64,000 bases of DNA from Carettochelys insculpta. Lineage: Eukaryota > Chordata > Testudines > Carettochelyidae. The DNA lies in assembly GCF_033958435.1 (NCBI RefSeq), contig NC_134144.1, forward strand, positions 9,976,010 to 10,040,009, written 5' to 3'. Of the stretch, positions 45,307 to 57,839 are shown in pieces; position 1 is the first letter of the stretch, and every line of letters begins with the position of its first letter. The notes under the pieces were generated by a model, which saw only the letters and a program-made list of their open reading frames with translations, was not told the origin of the DNA and searched no databases. A program made the position numbers and the translations under genes.

Positions 45307-45858
45307 GGCTATGTCTACATGAGCCCCAAACTTCGAAATGGCCATGCAAATGGCCATTTCGAAGTTTACTAATGAAGTGCTGAAATGCATATTCAGCGCT
45401 TCATTAGCATGTGGGCGGCTGCGGCACTTCGAAATTGACACGCCTCGCCGCCGTGCATCTTGTCCCGACGGGGCTCCTTTTCGAAAGGACCCCGCCTACT
45501 TTGAAGTCCCCTTATTCCCATGAGCTGATGGGAATAAGGGGACTTCGAAGTAGGCGGGGTCCTTTCGAAAAGGAGCCCCGTCGGGATGAGACATGCGGCG
45601 GCGAGGCGCGTCAATTTTGAAGTCCCCTTATTCCCATGAGCTGATGGGAATAAGGGGACTTTGAAGTAGGTGGGGTCCTTTCGAAAAGGAGTCCCGTCGG
45701 GACGAGACATGCGGCGGCGAGGCGCGTAAATTTCAAAGTGCCGCGGCCTCCCGCATGCTAATGAAGCGCTGAATATGCATTTCAGCGCTTCATTAGTAAA
45801 CTTTAAAATGGCCATTTGTGTGGCCGTTTCGAAGTTTGGGGCTCGTGTAGACACGGCC
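45307..45858. mobile_element. Palindromic MITE, 552 bp, with tandem internal duplication
   Basis: GGCTATGTCTACATGAGCCC and GGGGCTCGTGTAGACACGGCC are inverted ends; TTT flanks both sides (45304-45306, 45859-45861). Internal arms include TTCGAAATGGCC and GCGCTTCATTAGCATG. The segment at 45501-45616 is repeated directly at 45617-45732 (116-bp period, few differences), covering the palindrome centre (CCCCTTATTCCCATGAGC) and part of the right arm. Confidence 0.92.
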
Positions 45859-46149
45859 TTTATGTTACCACTTCTTGGCATGTAGTATTGGTGGTGTCAA
45901 TGTACAGACACAAAGGAGATCTACAAATCCTATTAGAAGCATAAAATAGCTGATTTAATGTGTGACTGGTGTGTGAGCTTCAGACTGGGTAAATGTATTT
46001 ATTTTAATAGTGTAGGGACTAAATTAGCAGATAATCTTTATTATTTATTGTAGTTAAAAAGATAGTTGCCAAATGTTAATTTTTTTAACAATGGAAGCCC
46101 ATGATCATGAAATCAAGTGAATATTTTTGCTTTTAAAAATGATGTAGTC

Positions 46150-46153
<4 letters not shown>

Positions 46154-46182
<29 letters not shown>
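46154..46182 (+). repeat. (TG)n microsatellite
   Basis: An uninterrupted run of about 14 TG units within KLF7 intron 1. Confidence 0.95.
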
Positions 46183-46184
<2 letters not shown>

Positions 46185-46569
46185 CCTATTGTAATGTGAG
46201 ATTGTGTAGGTGTGGATGCACACACGAGTGTATACACATGCACCTCAGATACATAATCCTCTCTTTTTCCTCACTCTCTCAACACATGCACAGACTGTAT
46301 GGAACCACTATCAATTTGAAATAGCAGAAGATTTTCAGTGCCATACAGTCATGGCTTCATATTTTGACTGTTCAGGATGTAGGTGAATTGTCCTTAATAG
46401 ATTTTTGTGTATTGTGGAATTTGTTGAGGCCTTATTACATGGTTGTCTGTTTAGGGGAGCCCTACTCTTTATTAGTACGTATTTCACAGGGGCATGGGAA
46501 GGAAGCAGCTGTAACTGTGTAAAGTTGTTTTAAATTCCTTTTTTTAAAAAAAAAATATAATTGGAGAAA

Positions 46570-46669
46570 TACTATTTGCCCCAATCTCTAAGTGGCCTCC
46601 ACAAGGATTGACCTTTCAACCCCCGGTTTAGCAGGCCAGTAGTCAAACCACTAAGCTATCCATCCCCAC
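46570..46669 (-). mobile_element. tRNA-derived SINE head (-)
   Basis: The inverse reads GGGATGGATAGCTTAGTGGT, TTTGACTACTGGCCTGCTAA, CGGGGGTTGAAAGGTCAATC, then GGAGGCCACTTAGAGATTGG. This is the tRNA-like head and central part of the SINE at 20917. The CR1-like tail is not seen. Not a functional tRNA gene. Confidence 0.75.
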
Positions 46670-47589
46670 TCTGTGTTATAGAGAAGAAGGCAGTTTGTCA
46701 GTCTTCTCAGGAGCATATGGGCAGTGAGGGTTCAGAAAATTAACTGATATAGGTATTATGCCAGGTCAAGTCTATTGCGTTTGAACAGTCGACCTTCACC
46801 CACAACGAGTGTTATTCAAAGCCCGTTGGAGTCACTGGGAGCTGATCCAGTGCCCACTGCAGTCAATGGACTAAGATCAGGGCTATGAAGCCGAACCAAG
46901 TGGGTGATAATGTGACCCCAATCTTACAGAGCTCCGTTATCTCCCCCCCGCCCACCCGCCTTTCCCTGGTGTTTTAATGTGCCTTATGATTATCGTCCTA
47001 CTCGACAGCTTCTTCTGTTCACCTGCGAACCTTACCACTTCACTCCTTTCTAATGGGAGTGGGCATGCCTGGCCTAGGAGCTACCAGCATAATTTCTGTG
47101 ATTTCTACCCCATACCATCAAATTTCAAATGCTTCCCCCTCCACTTCCCATAACTACAAACGTGCTAATGGCATCCGTTGTCATCTTGCTTGGGGCGAGT
47201 GTGTATTTGGGATCAAGACTGAGGAGCTCAGCTGGCCCAGTAACAAATCTGTCAGGGTGAGAGCTCCTTCTACCCACATTTTGACTTGTTGGAGAATGTG
47301 TGTTTAACCCAAATGTTTTGTAAAGGTGCGCTAGGACCTGAAATTAGCTGCACTTTTGTAATGGGCTTAATACCTCAATATATTATTGGCAAGCTGAGAT
47401 CCTCAGATAACTGCGTGATTCAAGAACACCACCAGCTGTTCTGCGACTCAGTGGAGTCACCAGGGCTGGCGAGACAGGTTGTAAGGCTCTTGGGCAGTGC
47501 ATCCACCTACGTATCAAATCAGCCCTTATATAGCTTGTCATCCATTATATGCCCTACGTGAGCTTGTAAAGAAGGATAGCGTCAGAGCC

Positions 47590-47790
47590 TGTATGGTGTG
47601 AGACCTGTGTTCAGTTTCTGATCTACCACAGGCGGTGTGTGAGAATTGGGTAAGTCACTCTTTTTTTTTTTTTTTTTTTCCTGTGCATCAGTTTTCCATC
47701 TGTACAATGGAGATAACAGCACTGCTCTGCCGCCTATGGGCGTTGTGAGGCTAGAGACAGGGCAGTGATGCTGATTTAAGTCTCTTCAGA
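47590..47790 (+). repeat. MIR-type SINE (+) with a 19-base T run
   Basis: TTGGGTAAGTCACTC, a T run at 47661-47679, then TGTGCATCAGTTTTCCATCT and GTACAATGGAGATAACAGCA. The order matches the MIR core; the T run expands its normal short pyrimidine segment. Confidence 0.8.
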
Positions 47791-48282
47791 GACTTACGAC
47801 ACTATATACGTGGGGTTTATTTTCACACATTGGATGGAGGTTGGAGGGAGAGCTGCTGAAACTGTGGGACAGCTCCCCATCTCTAACAGCACTCAGCAGT
47901 GCTGACAGTCTTGCCCCTGGTTAAAAAAACACCTCCGCTGGTCAGAATCTGTGCAATTAGCTGATGACAGCTTGGAGCAAACAGCAGGTAGAGCTAACAT
48001 GACTTAAATTTGGAAGAGTGATAGAGCTATAAAAGAAGGTGGTGAGGAGGAAGCTTATATCAGACCCAGAAAGAAAACAATTTATTGATCTTTAAACATC
48101 CTGTAGCATTTAAAGTTTTTTATGGGGACGGGTGTTCACTTCTCCACTTTTCTGTAAATCTAAGATACTCCCCCTTCTAATCCAGAACAGTTCCACTCTT
48201 CCACACTCTTATATGCAATTGCTTGTGCTGGGCATATGTTGCAGAGAGTGAGCCATAAGGATGCATAAGGCATTCTCGAAAG

Positions 48283-48614
48283 CAGTGTTTCTTAAACTGT
48301 GTTCCAGGGAACACTGGTATTGTATGAACAACTCGTAGGTGCGCCATGAAAGTTTGTAAAATACATCAATGTTTTACAATAAGACTCTATTTTCTGTTAT
48401 GAAAACCAGATACAGTGTTACTTCCTCATTTCTGTGATAACGCATTCAATTACTTCATTTTGTTTTAGCTGTATATGTTGCTGTTTGGGTGGTTTTTTTT
48501 GGGGGGGGGGTCTGTCGAAAATTTTTTTTTTGAAGAAGAAGATTTTTATGGGTGTTCCACATAAAAATATTACTGTTTGCTGTTCTGTGGTCTCAAAAAG
48601 TTTAAGAAACAGTG
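48283..48614. mobile_element. hAT-type MITE, 332 bp
   Basis: CAGTGTTTCTTAAACTGTG and AAGTTTAAGAAACAGTG are inverted ends in the style of Charlie-like hAT elements. Flanks CTCGAAAG (48275-48282) and GTCTAAAG (48615-48622) match at 6 of 8 positions, as expected for an 8-bp duplication. Contains a G run at about 48500-48510. No transposase frame. Confidence 0.78.
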
Positions 48615-48771
48615 GTCTAAAGCACACAAAAAGGTAAAAGATGCAACTTTTAAAAATATTAAGTTATGGAGGCACCTAACATTCATTGAAAATCAATGGT
48701 AACTAAACATTTACATGCCAAAGTCACTTTTTAAAATTGGACTTAAAAAAATCACCCACATATTTATCCAA

Positions 48772-48860
48772 AATCATAGATTCCAAGGCCAGAAGGAATC
48801 ACTGTGGACTGCCGGCCTGCCTAACACAGGCCATGGAACGTCCCTGAAATAGTTTTTATT
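48772..48860 (-). mobile_element. Short CR1-like 3' end (-)
   Basis: AAATCATAGATTCCAAGGCC, AGAAGGAATCACTGTGG and AACACAGGCCATGGAACG follow the inverse of an old CR1-like 3' end that differs from the other copies. A fragment only. Confidence 0.55.
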
Positions 48861-50320
48861 TGAATTACAGTTTCTCTCTCAGAAAAAAAAATCTAATCTT
48901 GATTTAGAGTTTAAAACTCAAATGCTGCAGCTGAATCACCAAGGCTCTGGCCTGGTGTGGATCCAACTGGGGAACTGTGGCCAGAAAAAAAATCATATAA
49001 ATAGGATACAGAGGGGGAAGACGAAGAAGGAATGTGGCAGATCATAGGAACGCACTGTGGACAAAGGGGATTTTCGGGAGTGATGTGAACAATAAGGACA
49101 TTGGCACCAGGCAGTTTGTTCCAAGATGGTCCAATAACAATCCCCATTTATAAATTCTTCGCTTGTCTACAAGTATCTCAAAGTTGGCCTTCTCATAGGT
49201 GCAGTGCCGTCAAGTCTGTTTAACCATGGGTAGATTTTGCAAAGAAATACAGCTCTTCCAAGTTTACTATGAAGAGAAACATGTCCATGGAAACCAGCCT
49301 TTAAACCAAAACAAAAAATGCCGGCCAGCCACTGTTTTCCCAAAGCCAAGTCTGCAGCATTCCAGCCATGTTAACTGAAAGTGAAAGTAACTAGTAATGA
49401 AAGTGAAACTGCCTCTGTTGGTTTTGGTTGCCCTGCTGGGAAAGCTGCATTGAACATGACAAGTAAATTAGATTTCAAAAATCCTTTTGCTTCTGCCAAG
49501 TTAATGCGCAGTTAGTCATTTGTTTTTAACAATGTGACCTTTAAATGGACAGTGTCCCTTCCCAAGTACAATCAACCATTTAATGTCTATTGCCCTTTGA
49601 AGTGTAAAGCTTGGTTCTGCAGGAGGCTTCTGCTTGGGGACCAGATGGAACTGGCGCCAGACGTCGGTCCCTACTGTCCTGGAATGGTTTGAGGTGACTT
49701 AGATTTCCTTCATGTGGGTTCTCTTTCAGCTGTATATGGGGGAGGTGAAAATCTCCCTGTTTTTGATCTCCAGCAATTGCACAATGGTTTTACCAATGCA
49801 TGGGCCAAAGTGTAGCTGCCATTACAAGACTTAATTCAGCCGAAGAACTGCTTTAAACTTTTCCATATTTGGTATTTGGCCTTCTGTGTTGGGCTGGAAA
49901 AAAAAAAAAAAACAAAACGTTCCCCTCAACTTCACTCCTAAGAGCTCCCCTAGATGGACAAAGTATGGAAAAGTGTGGTTGGGGATGGGAGAAGAAAGAT
50001 ATTTCTGGGTGCTTCAGATGGAAAGCATCAACCCAGAAAGCGCTTGATCTGTAACATGTTGCCAGTGGAGAGGCTGTATTAAGTATACAATGGAATTCTT
50101 ATGTAGGGTCCGTTAGGAGAAACTTTTTGCATTGTTGTGTGGATTGGCTGGGCAGAAAGCTGCGGTGTTATTTGTTGGCAGCTTTATTCTCTTTTTGTGC
50201 ACTTGAAGACAAGTCAATGGATAACCTGAGAGCATAAGCTTGCTTCAGGGGCTGTAAGAATTGAGCAAGGTTGGTTACACTAAGGCCCTTTTCTAGGGCC
50301 TAGGACAGAGAGATTGAATA
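48861..50320. other. KLF7 intron 1, unique sequence
   Basis: No element recognised. 45862-46153, 46670-47589 and 47791-48282 are also blank apart from the TG run. Confidence 0.5.
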
Positions 50321-50646
50321 CAGGCTGAACCTCTCTTGTGCAGCACTCTTGGGACCTGAACATTGCTGGATGAGAGAATTTGCTGGACCATGGGAGGTCA
50401 ATAGTGCATAGCACATTACCAACACTTTCACTGCTTACTGAGCTCTTAGAAGACATCTGGGGTAAATTATTGCTAAATAACAGCACAGAACACTGACAGC
50501 CAAGACTAACTGGCTGTAAGCAAACATTATGGGACAACAGGAAACTTGGCCACACTCATGATAACTGGTTATCCAGCTCGCTAAAACCATGCCAGATTAT
50601 GGACGTTGCCGGACAAGAAAGTGCCGGATTTGAGAAGTTCAGCCTG
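50321..50646 (+). mobile_element. Tigger-like MITE, 326 bp, TA duplication
   Basis: CAGGCTGAACCTCTCTTG and GAGAAGTTCAGCCTG are inverted ends, with TA on both sides (50319-50320, 50647-50648), the Tc1/mariner target. The ends resemble the CAGGTTGA termini of Tigger elements. It shares GAGAGAATTTGCTGGACCAT and ACACTGACAGCC with the copies at 55611 and 57840. Confidence 0.85.
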
Positions 50647-50648
50647 TA

Positions 50649-53600
50649 CCTTTCTCAATAACTGTTTTTCATTAACTCTGTAACCCTCAACACCTACAAG
50701 AAACTTACCTCCTACTCCGATACTGTATCATGAGATTAAAGATCGGAGGTTCATCTGATTTCGACATCTTTGTGTGTATAACTAGGTCATGCTTGCTTGC
50801 TTTTATGCACAGCCATGAAAGCTTGAGCTGTGTTCATTTTTTAAGAAACATGAAACAGAGATTTTCACATACCCACATACCTCTAGGAGTCGGTGTTTTA
50901 AGGAAGATATCAAACACTGTGTGATTGGCACTAAAATTGCCAGAGCTGGCAATACTGCACATCTGATCATTCTGAGAGCAAAGAGGAAGTGACACGGCTT
51001 AGAGGTCACCTGTGTCTATGGGGAAGAGGTGGATGGGTACGAGTTAGTATGACAGTGATGTACGTGCTGACTGAAATAGCTCATAAAAGTCCTTTTAACA
51101 GCTTCTGCGGCTGGGAACATTGGGGATAAGTGGATGACACATGATATGGCACAAACTAAATCTAAAAGAGGAATCTATTTTCCTATGAAAAAATAGCGTA
51201 CATGACAAAGTCCTCTAGAATAGGCTGTCTATGGGTTCTCTTTAAACCATGTTGTTATTCAAGTGTCCTGTTCCTTTTCTAGAAGTGTTTTTTAAGGTGA
51301 TTTGGAGTACTATTTACAGAACCTTACAGGGTTTCACCTGTGTGTGTGGTTCTATGGGACCTTTCATACCAAGTTAGTCTGTTGAGCGCTGCTCCTGCAC
51401 ATTTGAAGTTAGTGGGAGCTTTGCCACTGACCTCAGTGAACATAGGATCAAATAGGTAGGTCCCAGTTCAGTAAAACATTTATGCCTTCACTTAACTTCA
51501 TCAGGAATGAAACTCGGGCTTAAGTACTTTCCTGAATGGAGATATTTCCCTGATTTGGGGCCCTAGAAATTATGGTACGTCCTGGTTAAAGAATTCTATC
51601 TGCAGAGCACCGCTTCCTTCCGTGGTTCTAATGGCCTCAAATTCATTCTTGGCCATTCTACAACAATGCTGTCTAGTTCTCCTTTGGCTGGCGTGACTGA
51701 TTATCTGTATGCACTTTTCACAAGATGGCTTTGTGCTTCTGAAGAGGGAGCCCTGTATTGGTCTTTTTTGATGTTGCATAGGTTGTAGGAGACTCTGATT
51801 AAATATACGTTTTTAGGTGTACCTATCGTGGACTCCATGCGTTCCTCAGGTAGGAGCTTCTTCTCACTAGAGGGGTGAGACTTTTAAAGTGCACCCAGAT
51901 GCTGCAGATTAGCTGGTCCACATGAACCATGCTTGCTGCTGCCCCAGGTAGGCAAGCCCTTATCATCGACTTCTGTGGCTCTACATCCTTTCCCTGGAGT
52001 GACTTACATGAGTTAAAGATCTGGCTTTAATGTCATTTGAGACCTCCATGTTGAAGGTTCAATAGAAAAGCAAAGTATAATTAACCACACCACAGCCAGT
52101 AGATGCCTTTATCCTACAACATATACAAGACTCTGCGTAAATGAAAACAGGAAAAAAACAATATGCTCTTTTTAATGATTGCTAATAAAGAATATAACAA
52201 TTCCTGGTCTTCTAGTGAAATAGATATTGAGAGTCTAAGTTCATATTGCCCATTGACCTTTAAGTCTCTCTTGGCTTTTTGGCATATTTCTTCTGATTGT
52301 GGCCTGAGGAATTCTATAAACGTTATTCAAACCTTTTCAGTAACAGGTAGTGGGAAGATAATCGTACAAGGAATTTTCATACAGAGAAAGGTGATAGGGT
52401 TTGAATTTTCCACTATAAAACAAATAATCTACAGTACTTTGTTTTTCTTCCTGTGAAGGAGACACGGGGGGAGTGGGGGAGTATACATACAACATAAGCA
52501 TGTCCTGCTCCATGCTTGCTGTGTTACAATCATCAGTCAGCTCCTTCCCCAGCTGGGACCCACCTTTATTTAAACTTGGTCCATTGTCCACAGATGCAGC
52601 TTAGTAGAACAACCAAGCCCACCTCACCCTTTTCCCTTGCCTCTGTTGGTACACTCTACATGGTGGGCTTACTGCACTTCTCCTGCAAGACATGCAAGAC
52701 AGTAGATGAGTCAGGACATGTGGAGGCCTCTCTGCATTGTGTGAGTGGTGCGATGGTGTCATTTAGTGTAAATGACAGTCAGGGTTTGCATTTATTCTCA
52801 GAAGACAGTGGATTGTGTGTGTGTGCATGTTTCATTTATAAAATCAGTGTTGAGAGTATATTATATATTGCATCTGAAGTGGATCTACAAGAAAACCTTT
52901 TAAGTGAAACCTCTGTTTATCCACAATGGGTTTTGGATTAACTCCTAATTATTTAAAGTCAGTAGGGAGTTCTGCCATTGATCTCAGTGGGTTTGGTTCA
53001 GCCTGCTGAAAGCCTGGTCTGTTTACAGTTAGCATTTGGCTCAGAAGATTGATAAGCACCTGCAGGGGGTAAAGATTCAGCCCAAGAATCCGCCTGGCTG
53101 ATTCTGAATGCAAATGAGCAGAGAGCACACAATCTGCAGGCCCTATTGTCCACTGCCTTCAGCCAAAAATAGTAAGCTGTATACCCATCCATAGGTCACG
53201 TGTGTCAGGGCTGCAGGATTGGCCCAAAACTGGGGTTCACAAGTATAATTTTTTATTCAGGTCATAAACATTGAGAAGGAAAAATGACAGTTAAAATTAT
53301 CTAGTCCGCCTGAAATTGTGCCATTCCTTACAGTACACTGACGGTACTTCAGCCAGTCCCATCCACTTCACTGTTACAGGCTGAATATCAGACAAGACCC
53401 TAGCCCTTTCCTTCACTGAATCAGATTTCTATTTCTATTTCCTTTTACTTCGCCAAATAATTCCACAACTCCTCAGCGGTCACACCGTTCAAATCTTTAT
53501 AGCCTTGTGACTGCAACCTGTTGCTATACATTAATTCGCTTTCTCGAGACCATCTAAATGTGTGCACAGTTTTTAGCACGGTTGGGAGCAGGATCCCCGA

Positions 53601-54927
53601 ATAATGACTTCAGTTGCTGTTGCAGTACAAAGAATAAAGTGTTCCTTTCAGCTTCCTAATAATTCCTGTTGCACTGTACTTCTCAGGGCTCCCTGCAGTT
53701 TGCCTTGTGTCACTGTTTTGTACTGAGCTTCAAAGAAGTGAATGTAGTATTTCCCGGTGACATTATCATGCACCTGATTGGGCAATCCATCTCTACAATC
53801 GCAGGCCTGCTGACCGCGTTGGGGGACGGGGCAGCCAGAGAGGCAGTTGCCATGGGGCCCAGCATTTCAAAGGGGCTTGGAGCTCTGGCTGCCACCACTG
53901 CTACTTCTGAAGTGTTGGAGGCTGGTGTTCCAGACCTCTTGGAAACACTGCGGAGCGCTATTCCGCCGCTCTACCTATGGTTCTAAGGGAGTGGGGGAAA
54001 GGGGGGCAGGGCTGACTGCCCCTAAGACCCACTCCTTTTCCCTTTGGCCCTGCCCCTTCAGGGCGGAGGGGAGATGGGCTTCTCCCCCCTCTCGCCACCC
54101 AGCGGCTGTTGGCACCATTGGACAATACAATCTAAAACTTACACTGGGCTTTCTATTGCCACCTCCCATTGTCATTTTACATCTCTGGTTTTAGGTTTCT
54201 TTCAGCATTACTTCTCTCCGGCTGTCTCCCTCCCCTTGAGTATATCTGCCTCAGATCCTCCCCTCGATGCATTGGTCTCTGTTTTCCCTAACTGAATCTC
54301 ACCTATTTATTTTCCATTCATGTTTCTGCTTGCTCGGTGGAGCCTTTTATATAAACCCCTCATTGGCACCGTTTAAAGACAAAACTTCCTTTTAAGCCCC
54401 TTCTCTGATTCCTTTGTCAGGGAGCTTGGTAGGAGCTTCCTTGTTTTGTTTTTTTTTAATTCGTACTGAGCATTAGATGCACCTATGTCCTCTGTTGTTT
54501 AAGTTTAGTGATGGGGACAGCTGAAGTAACTGAATTTTTTAAAAAAATGTCAATTGCCTTTTTCTCCCCTTCTTTGAGACAGAAAAGATCAAAAGAAGGG
54601 CAAAGTCAGACCTAGTACAGATGCTATCAATTGTAACATCCTTGCAAGTAGGCAATTCTGCATGCTTCCTGCTGCAGATACTGGAAAATCGCAGGGCTGA
54701 AAAGTGTGACGTGTCTGGCTGACAGTCCCAGTCATTTAGTGTGTAGAGGAAAAGGGTTCCTGACATTACAATTTTGTTCCTCCCACACCAACGTCACCAT
54801 GTTGACATTGGACCTGTGCTCCTGCTTTGCATGTTTCTTGTTGGCCTTTGGACAGGTGCAACAGCTACATCTATATCTAGGTCAATATGTAAACCATTGA
54901 GTCCAGGATTGAGTGGAGCTGCCTTTT
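50649..54927. other. KLF7 intron 1, unique sequence
   Basis: An old dispersed-repeat echo at about 51380-51500 (GTCCCAGTTCAGTAAAACAT). A GC-rich patch at about 53790-54110 is not identified. No exon supported. Confidence 0.45.
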
Positions 54928-54935
54928 TTCTAGAG

Positions 54936-55274
54936 CAAGGGTCAGCAACCTTTCCAAGGCGGAGTGCTGAACGTTGACCTTTTGACCTCTATGTACAGTC
55001 TGAGTGCCGGTGATGCTTTTTAAAGTCTCTGATAGTCCTACTTACAACAGCTTCATGAATAAATAAATAAATGAATAAGATGCAGAGCTTTACCGTTTAG
55101 GTGGTGGTTGGTAGCATTAGATGGTCTTTTGTTAACCCACAGGCGGCATGGCTTTGAGCAAGCTCCTGGCTGCATGGGGGAAGATGGGTGGGGATGAGCT
55201 CCCATCTCGCACGCCTATGAAAATCAGCTTGTGTGCCGCTCTTGGTGCCCAATGCCAGAAGTTGCTGACCCCTG
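54936..55274. mobile_element. hAT-type MITE, 339 bp
   Basis: CAAGGGTCAGCAACCTTTCC and CAGAAGTTGCTGACCCCTG are inverted ends of a hAT type. Flanks TTCTAGAG (54928-54935) and ATCTGGAG (55275-55282) agree at 6 of 8 positions. Contains a short AAT-rich simple repeat near 55055-55078. Confidence 0.82.
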
Positions 55275-55610
55275 ATCTGGAGGGTGGACATGGTGTGCAG
55301 TTTTTAATTGTGCTACACTGTTCTTATCTGAACACAGGGTAGGGGAGAGATGCCAATACATAGGTGGTATCTGATGGCTGGAATTACCAAAATATCCAAA
55401 CCCAAGTGGTGAGGATGTTGTGTGCCCTTTGCATGAAGATGAAGACTGCAGAGTCCTAGACCAGCAAGGTCCTGGAAAGCATTGGACAACTGTTGTTTCT
55501 TAGAGTGCAGCTCCTGTATGGCCCCCTAAAGGTTCCTCCCATGACACTGCTAACCCTAGAAGACTGTATGATGCAAACAGAATACTGCAGAAACTCTTCT
55601 TTTAAAGCTT

Positions 55611-55926
55611 CAGGTTGAACCTCTCTCATCTGGCGCTCTGGGGATCTGACTCTTGCCAGATGAGGGAATTTGTCAGACGGGGGGAGCTTAATATTATCTA
55701 GCACGTTACCAACACCTTCACTGCTTACTGAGCTCTTAGGAGACACTTAGAGGATAGTTTAAGAGAACAGATCACTGAGAGCCAGGTCTGGTGGCTGTAA
55801 ACAAATTTTATGGGACCAAAGGAAACTTGTTTGCATCCCTGGTTAGTGGTCATCTGGCTAACTAAAAACACGCTGGATTATGGATGTTGCTGGACGAGAG
55901 AGTTCGGATAAGAGAGGTTCAACCTG
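55611..55926 (+). mobile_element. Tigger-like MITE, 316 bp
   Basis: CAGGTTGAACCTCTCTCATC and GAGAGGTTCAACCTG are clean inverted ends. Interior as at 50321 and 57840. The TA duplication is no longer evident. Confidence 0.85.
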
Positions 55927-56029
55927 CAGTGTTTTGGTTGGCCTTGCTGGGGTAGACACTATGTGCCTGATCCAGAGGCTAATGAAGCCAGTGGACATTG
56001 TGGGTTTTGGATTAACAAAACCCTGCACA

Positions 56030-56240
56030 GATACAAAACTTGTATCTTCATCCATCTAAATGAGCTGCAGCTATCCATGTGCATATCCACGGATGCGGAT
56101 ACCCGTCCCTGTAAAGTGGGTATGTGCAGATTTGCAGAGTTCCAGATACAGAATTTGTATCCACATCCATGTTTGCAAAAATGAGCTGTGGATATCTGCA
56201 GCTATAAAATGGTTACCTGCAGATTTGCAGGGCTCTGTGG
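56030..56240 (+). repeat. Two tandem units of a GCAGATTTGCAGRG repeat
   Basis: Unit 1 (about 56035-56138) and unit 2 (about 56140-56234) share TTGTATC, CATCCAT, AATGAGCTG, ATATC and TGCAGATTTGCAG in the same order, with about 105-bp spacing. A minisatellite-like dimer or a dimeric repeat element. Confidence 0.6.
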
Positions 56241-56636
56241 ATTAGCCTGACAGCGATGGGACTAAGCCTGATGCAGTGGTCCTACAGAGATGCCTGAGTC
56301 CATTGACCGAATAAAGAGCCAGATGTTTTTCTTTTGAGCTACTCTTTGTTGAGGCTACTGACTGCAGGCCATAGAATCTGGTATTTGGGCTGGTTGCTGT
56401 GGAGGCTTCCAAAAGATTTTCCCTCTTCTGAAGCTGTACAGTACCCATCTATGCTGCGTGAGGTGCAACCACATAACGCAGGGTTGGGTATCTAATGTCT
56501 GTAACAAACTAGCAAGTCCTCACTGAAGAATCCGTGCACACCTTTGGCTAGATCAGCAGAGTTAAGTTGATCTACATTACCTAAGGGTCTGGTCCTGTAT
56601 AATTTGGACACACAAACTGTGGTCTGTCTCTTCTTA

Positions 56637-57235
56637 GAATGATGGAATCCTAGGGCTGGAAGGGACCTCAGGAGGTCATTGATTCCAGCCCTCTGCCTAA
56701 AGCAGGACCAACACCAACTAAATCATCCCAGCTAGGGCTTTGTCAAGCTGGGATTTAAAAACCTCTGAGGATGGATATTGCACCACCTCTCTAGGTAATG
56801 CATTCCAGGGCTTCACCACCCTCCTGGTGAAACAGTTTTTCCTAATACTCAACCTAGAGCTCCCCCACTGCAACTTGAGACCCTTGCTCCTTATTCTGCC
56901 ATCTGTCACCACTGAGAACAGCCTCTCTCCATCCTCTTAGAGTCCCCCCACCTTTCAGGAAGCTGAAGGCTGCTTTCAAATCACCCCTCACTTATCTCTT
57001 CTGCAAACTAAATAAACCCAAATCCCTCGGCCTCTCCTTGTAGGTTACGTGCTGCAGCCCCCTGACCATTTTGGTTGCCCTTCTCTGTGTCCTCTCCAAT
57101 GCATCCACATTCTTTCTGTACTGGGGGCGGGGGAGAGTAGAGGGAGAGAGGTTACAACTGGACACAATACTCCAGATGTGGCCTCAGCAGTCCTGAATAG
57201 AAGGGAATAATAACTTCTGCAGGTCTGCTGGAAAG
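56637..57235 (-). mobile_element. CR1 LINE fragment (-)
   Basis: GCTGGAAGGGACCTCAGGAG at the 3' end, then ACCAACTAAATCATCCCAGC, AACAGTTTTTCCTAATACTC and CTCCAGATGTGGCCTCAGC. The minus frame at 56718-56912 (RRVVKPWNALPREV) is the coding remnant. A short GA-rich insert lies near 57130-57155. Confidence 0.92.
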
Positions 57236-57839
57236 TTGAGCATGACACTTCCATTCTAGGAAGAGCTCTTTATCAAGGGGATACTGGTAAATTGAGAAGT
57301 ATTATCAGAATCAAAGCTAAAATGCAATTGGCAAAGTACATCCTGTGATGGATTGTCCTTGTGGGTGTGTTTCGTTTGCATTCCCCTACCAACCTGCAAA
57401 CTTCAGCTCTCTGCACTGGGTCTCCTGGAGATGAGAGTAAATCAGTGCAGGTGTAATCCTTGAGATGTTAATCTAACAGAAAGCTCTTTCAGTGAATGAT
57501 CTTGTAATCCCATGAAGCATCTGGGCTGTATTTTTATCAGTGAATACAATTTGTGAAAGACATGCAATGTGTAGGAATTATCAGACAGTCAAAACTCTGA
57601 TTTGTGTAGCCCAGGACTGTTGTGCAAACAATAATGCTGAATGATGTTGTTAGTGCCCAGGATGCAAAAGAAGGAAAGGGTGGCTTAAACACAGAGGGAG
57701 CATGTGTCATCCTGATAACTGACTGACATGAGTGCCCTGGTCCACACACTGGGTGTTTCTTATTATTTAACTACTGACTGAGAGGACTGAAGACACAAGA
57801 AGATGCTACAGGACCAATAATCCAGCCTGCCATTCACTA

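Noticed and set aside
45501..45732. A satellite array
   Set aside because: Only two units, fully inside one MITE with clear ends.
46570..46669. tRNA gene on the minus strand
   Set aside because: The tRNA-like head continues into SINE body sequence (GGAGGCCACTTAGAG) and does not fold as a clean cloverleaf; a related SINE is at 20917.
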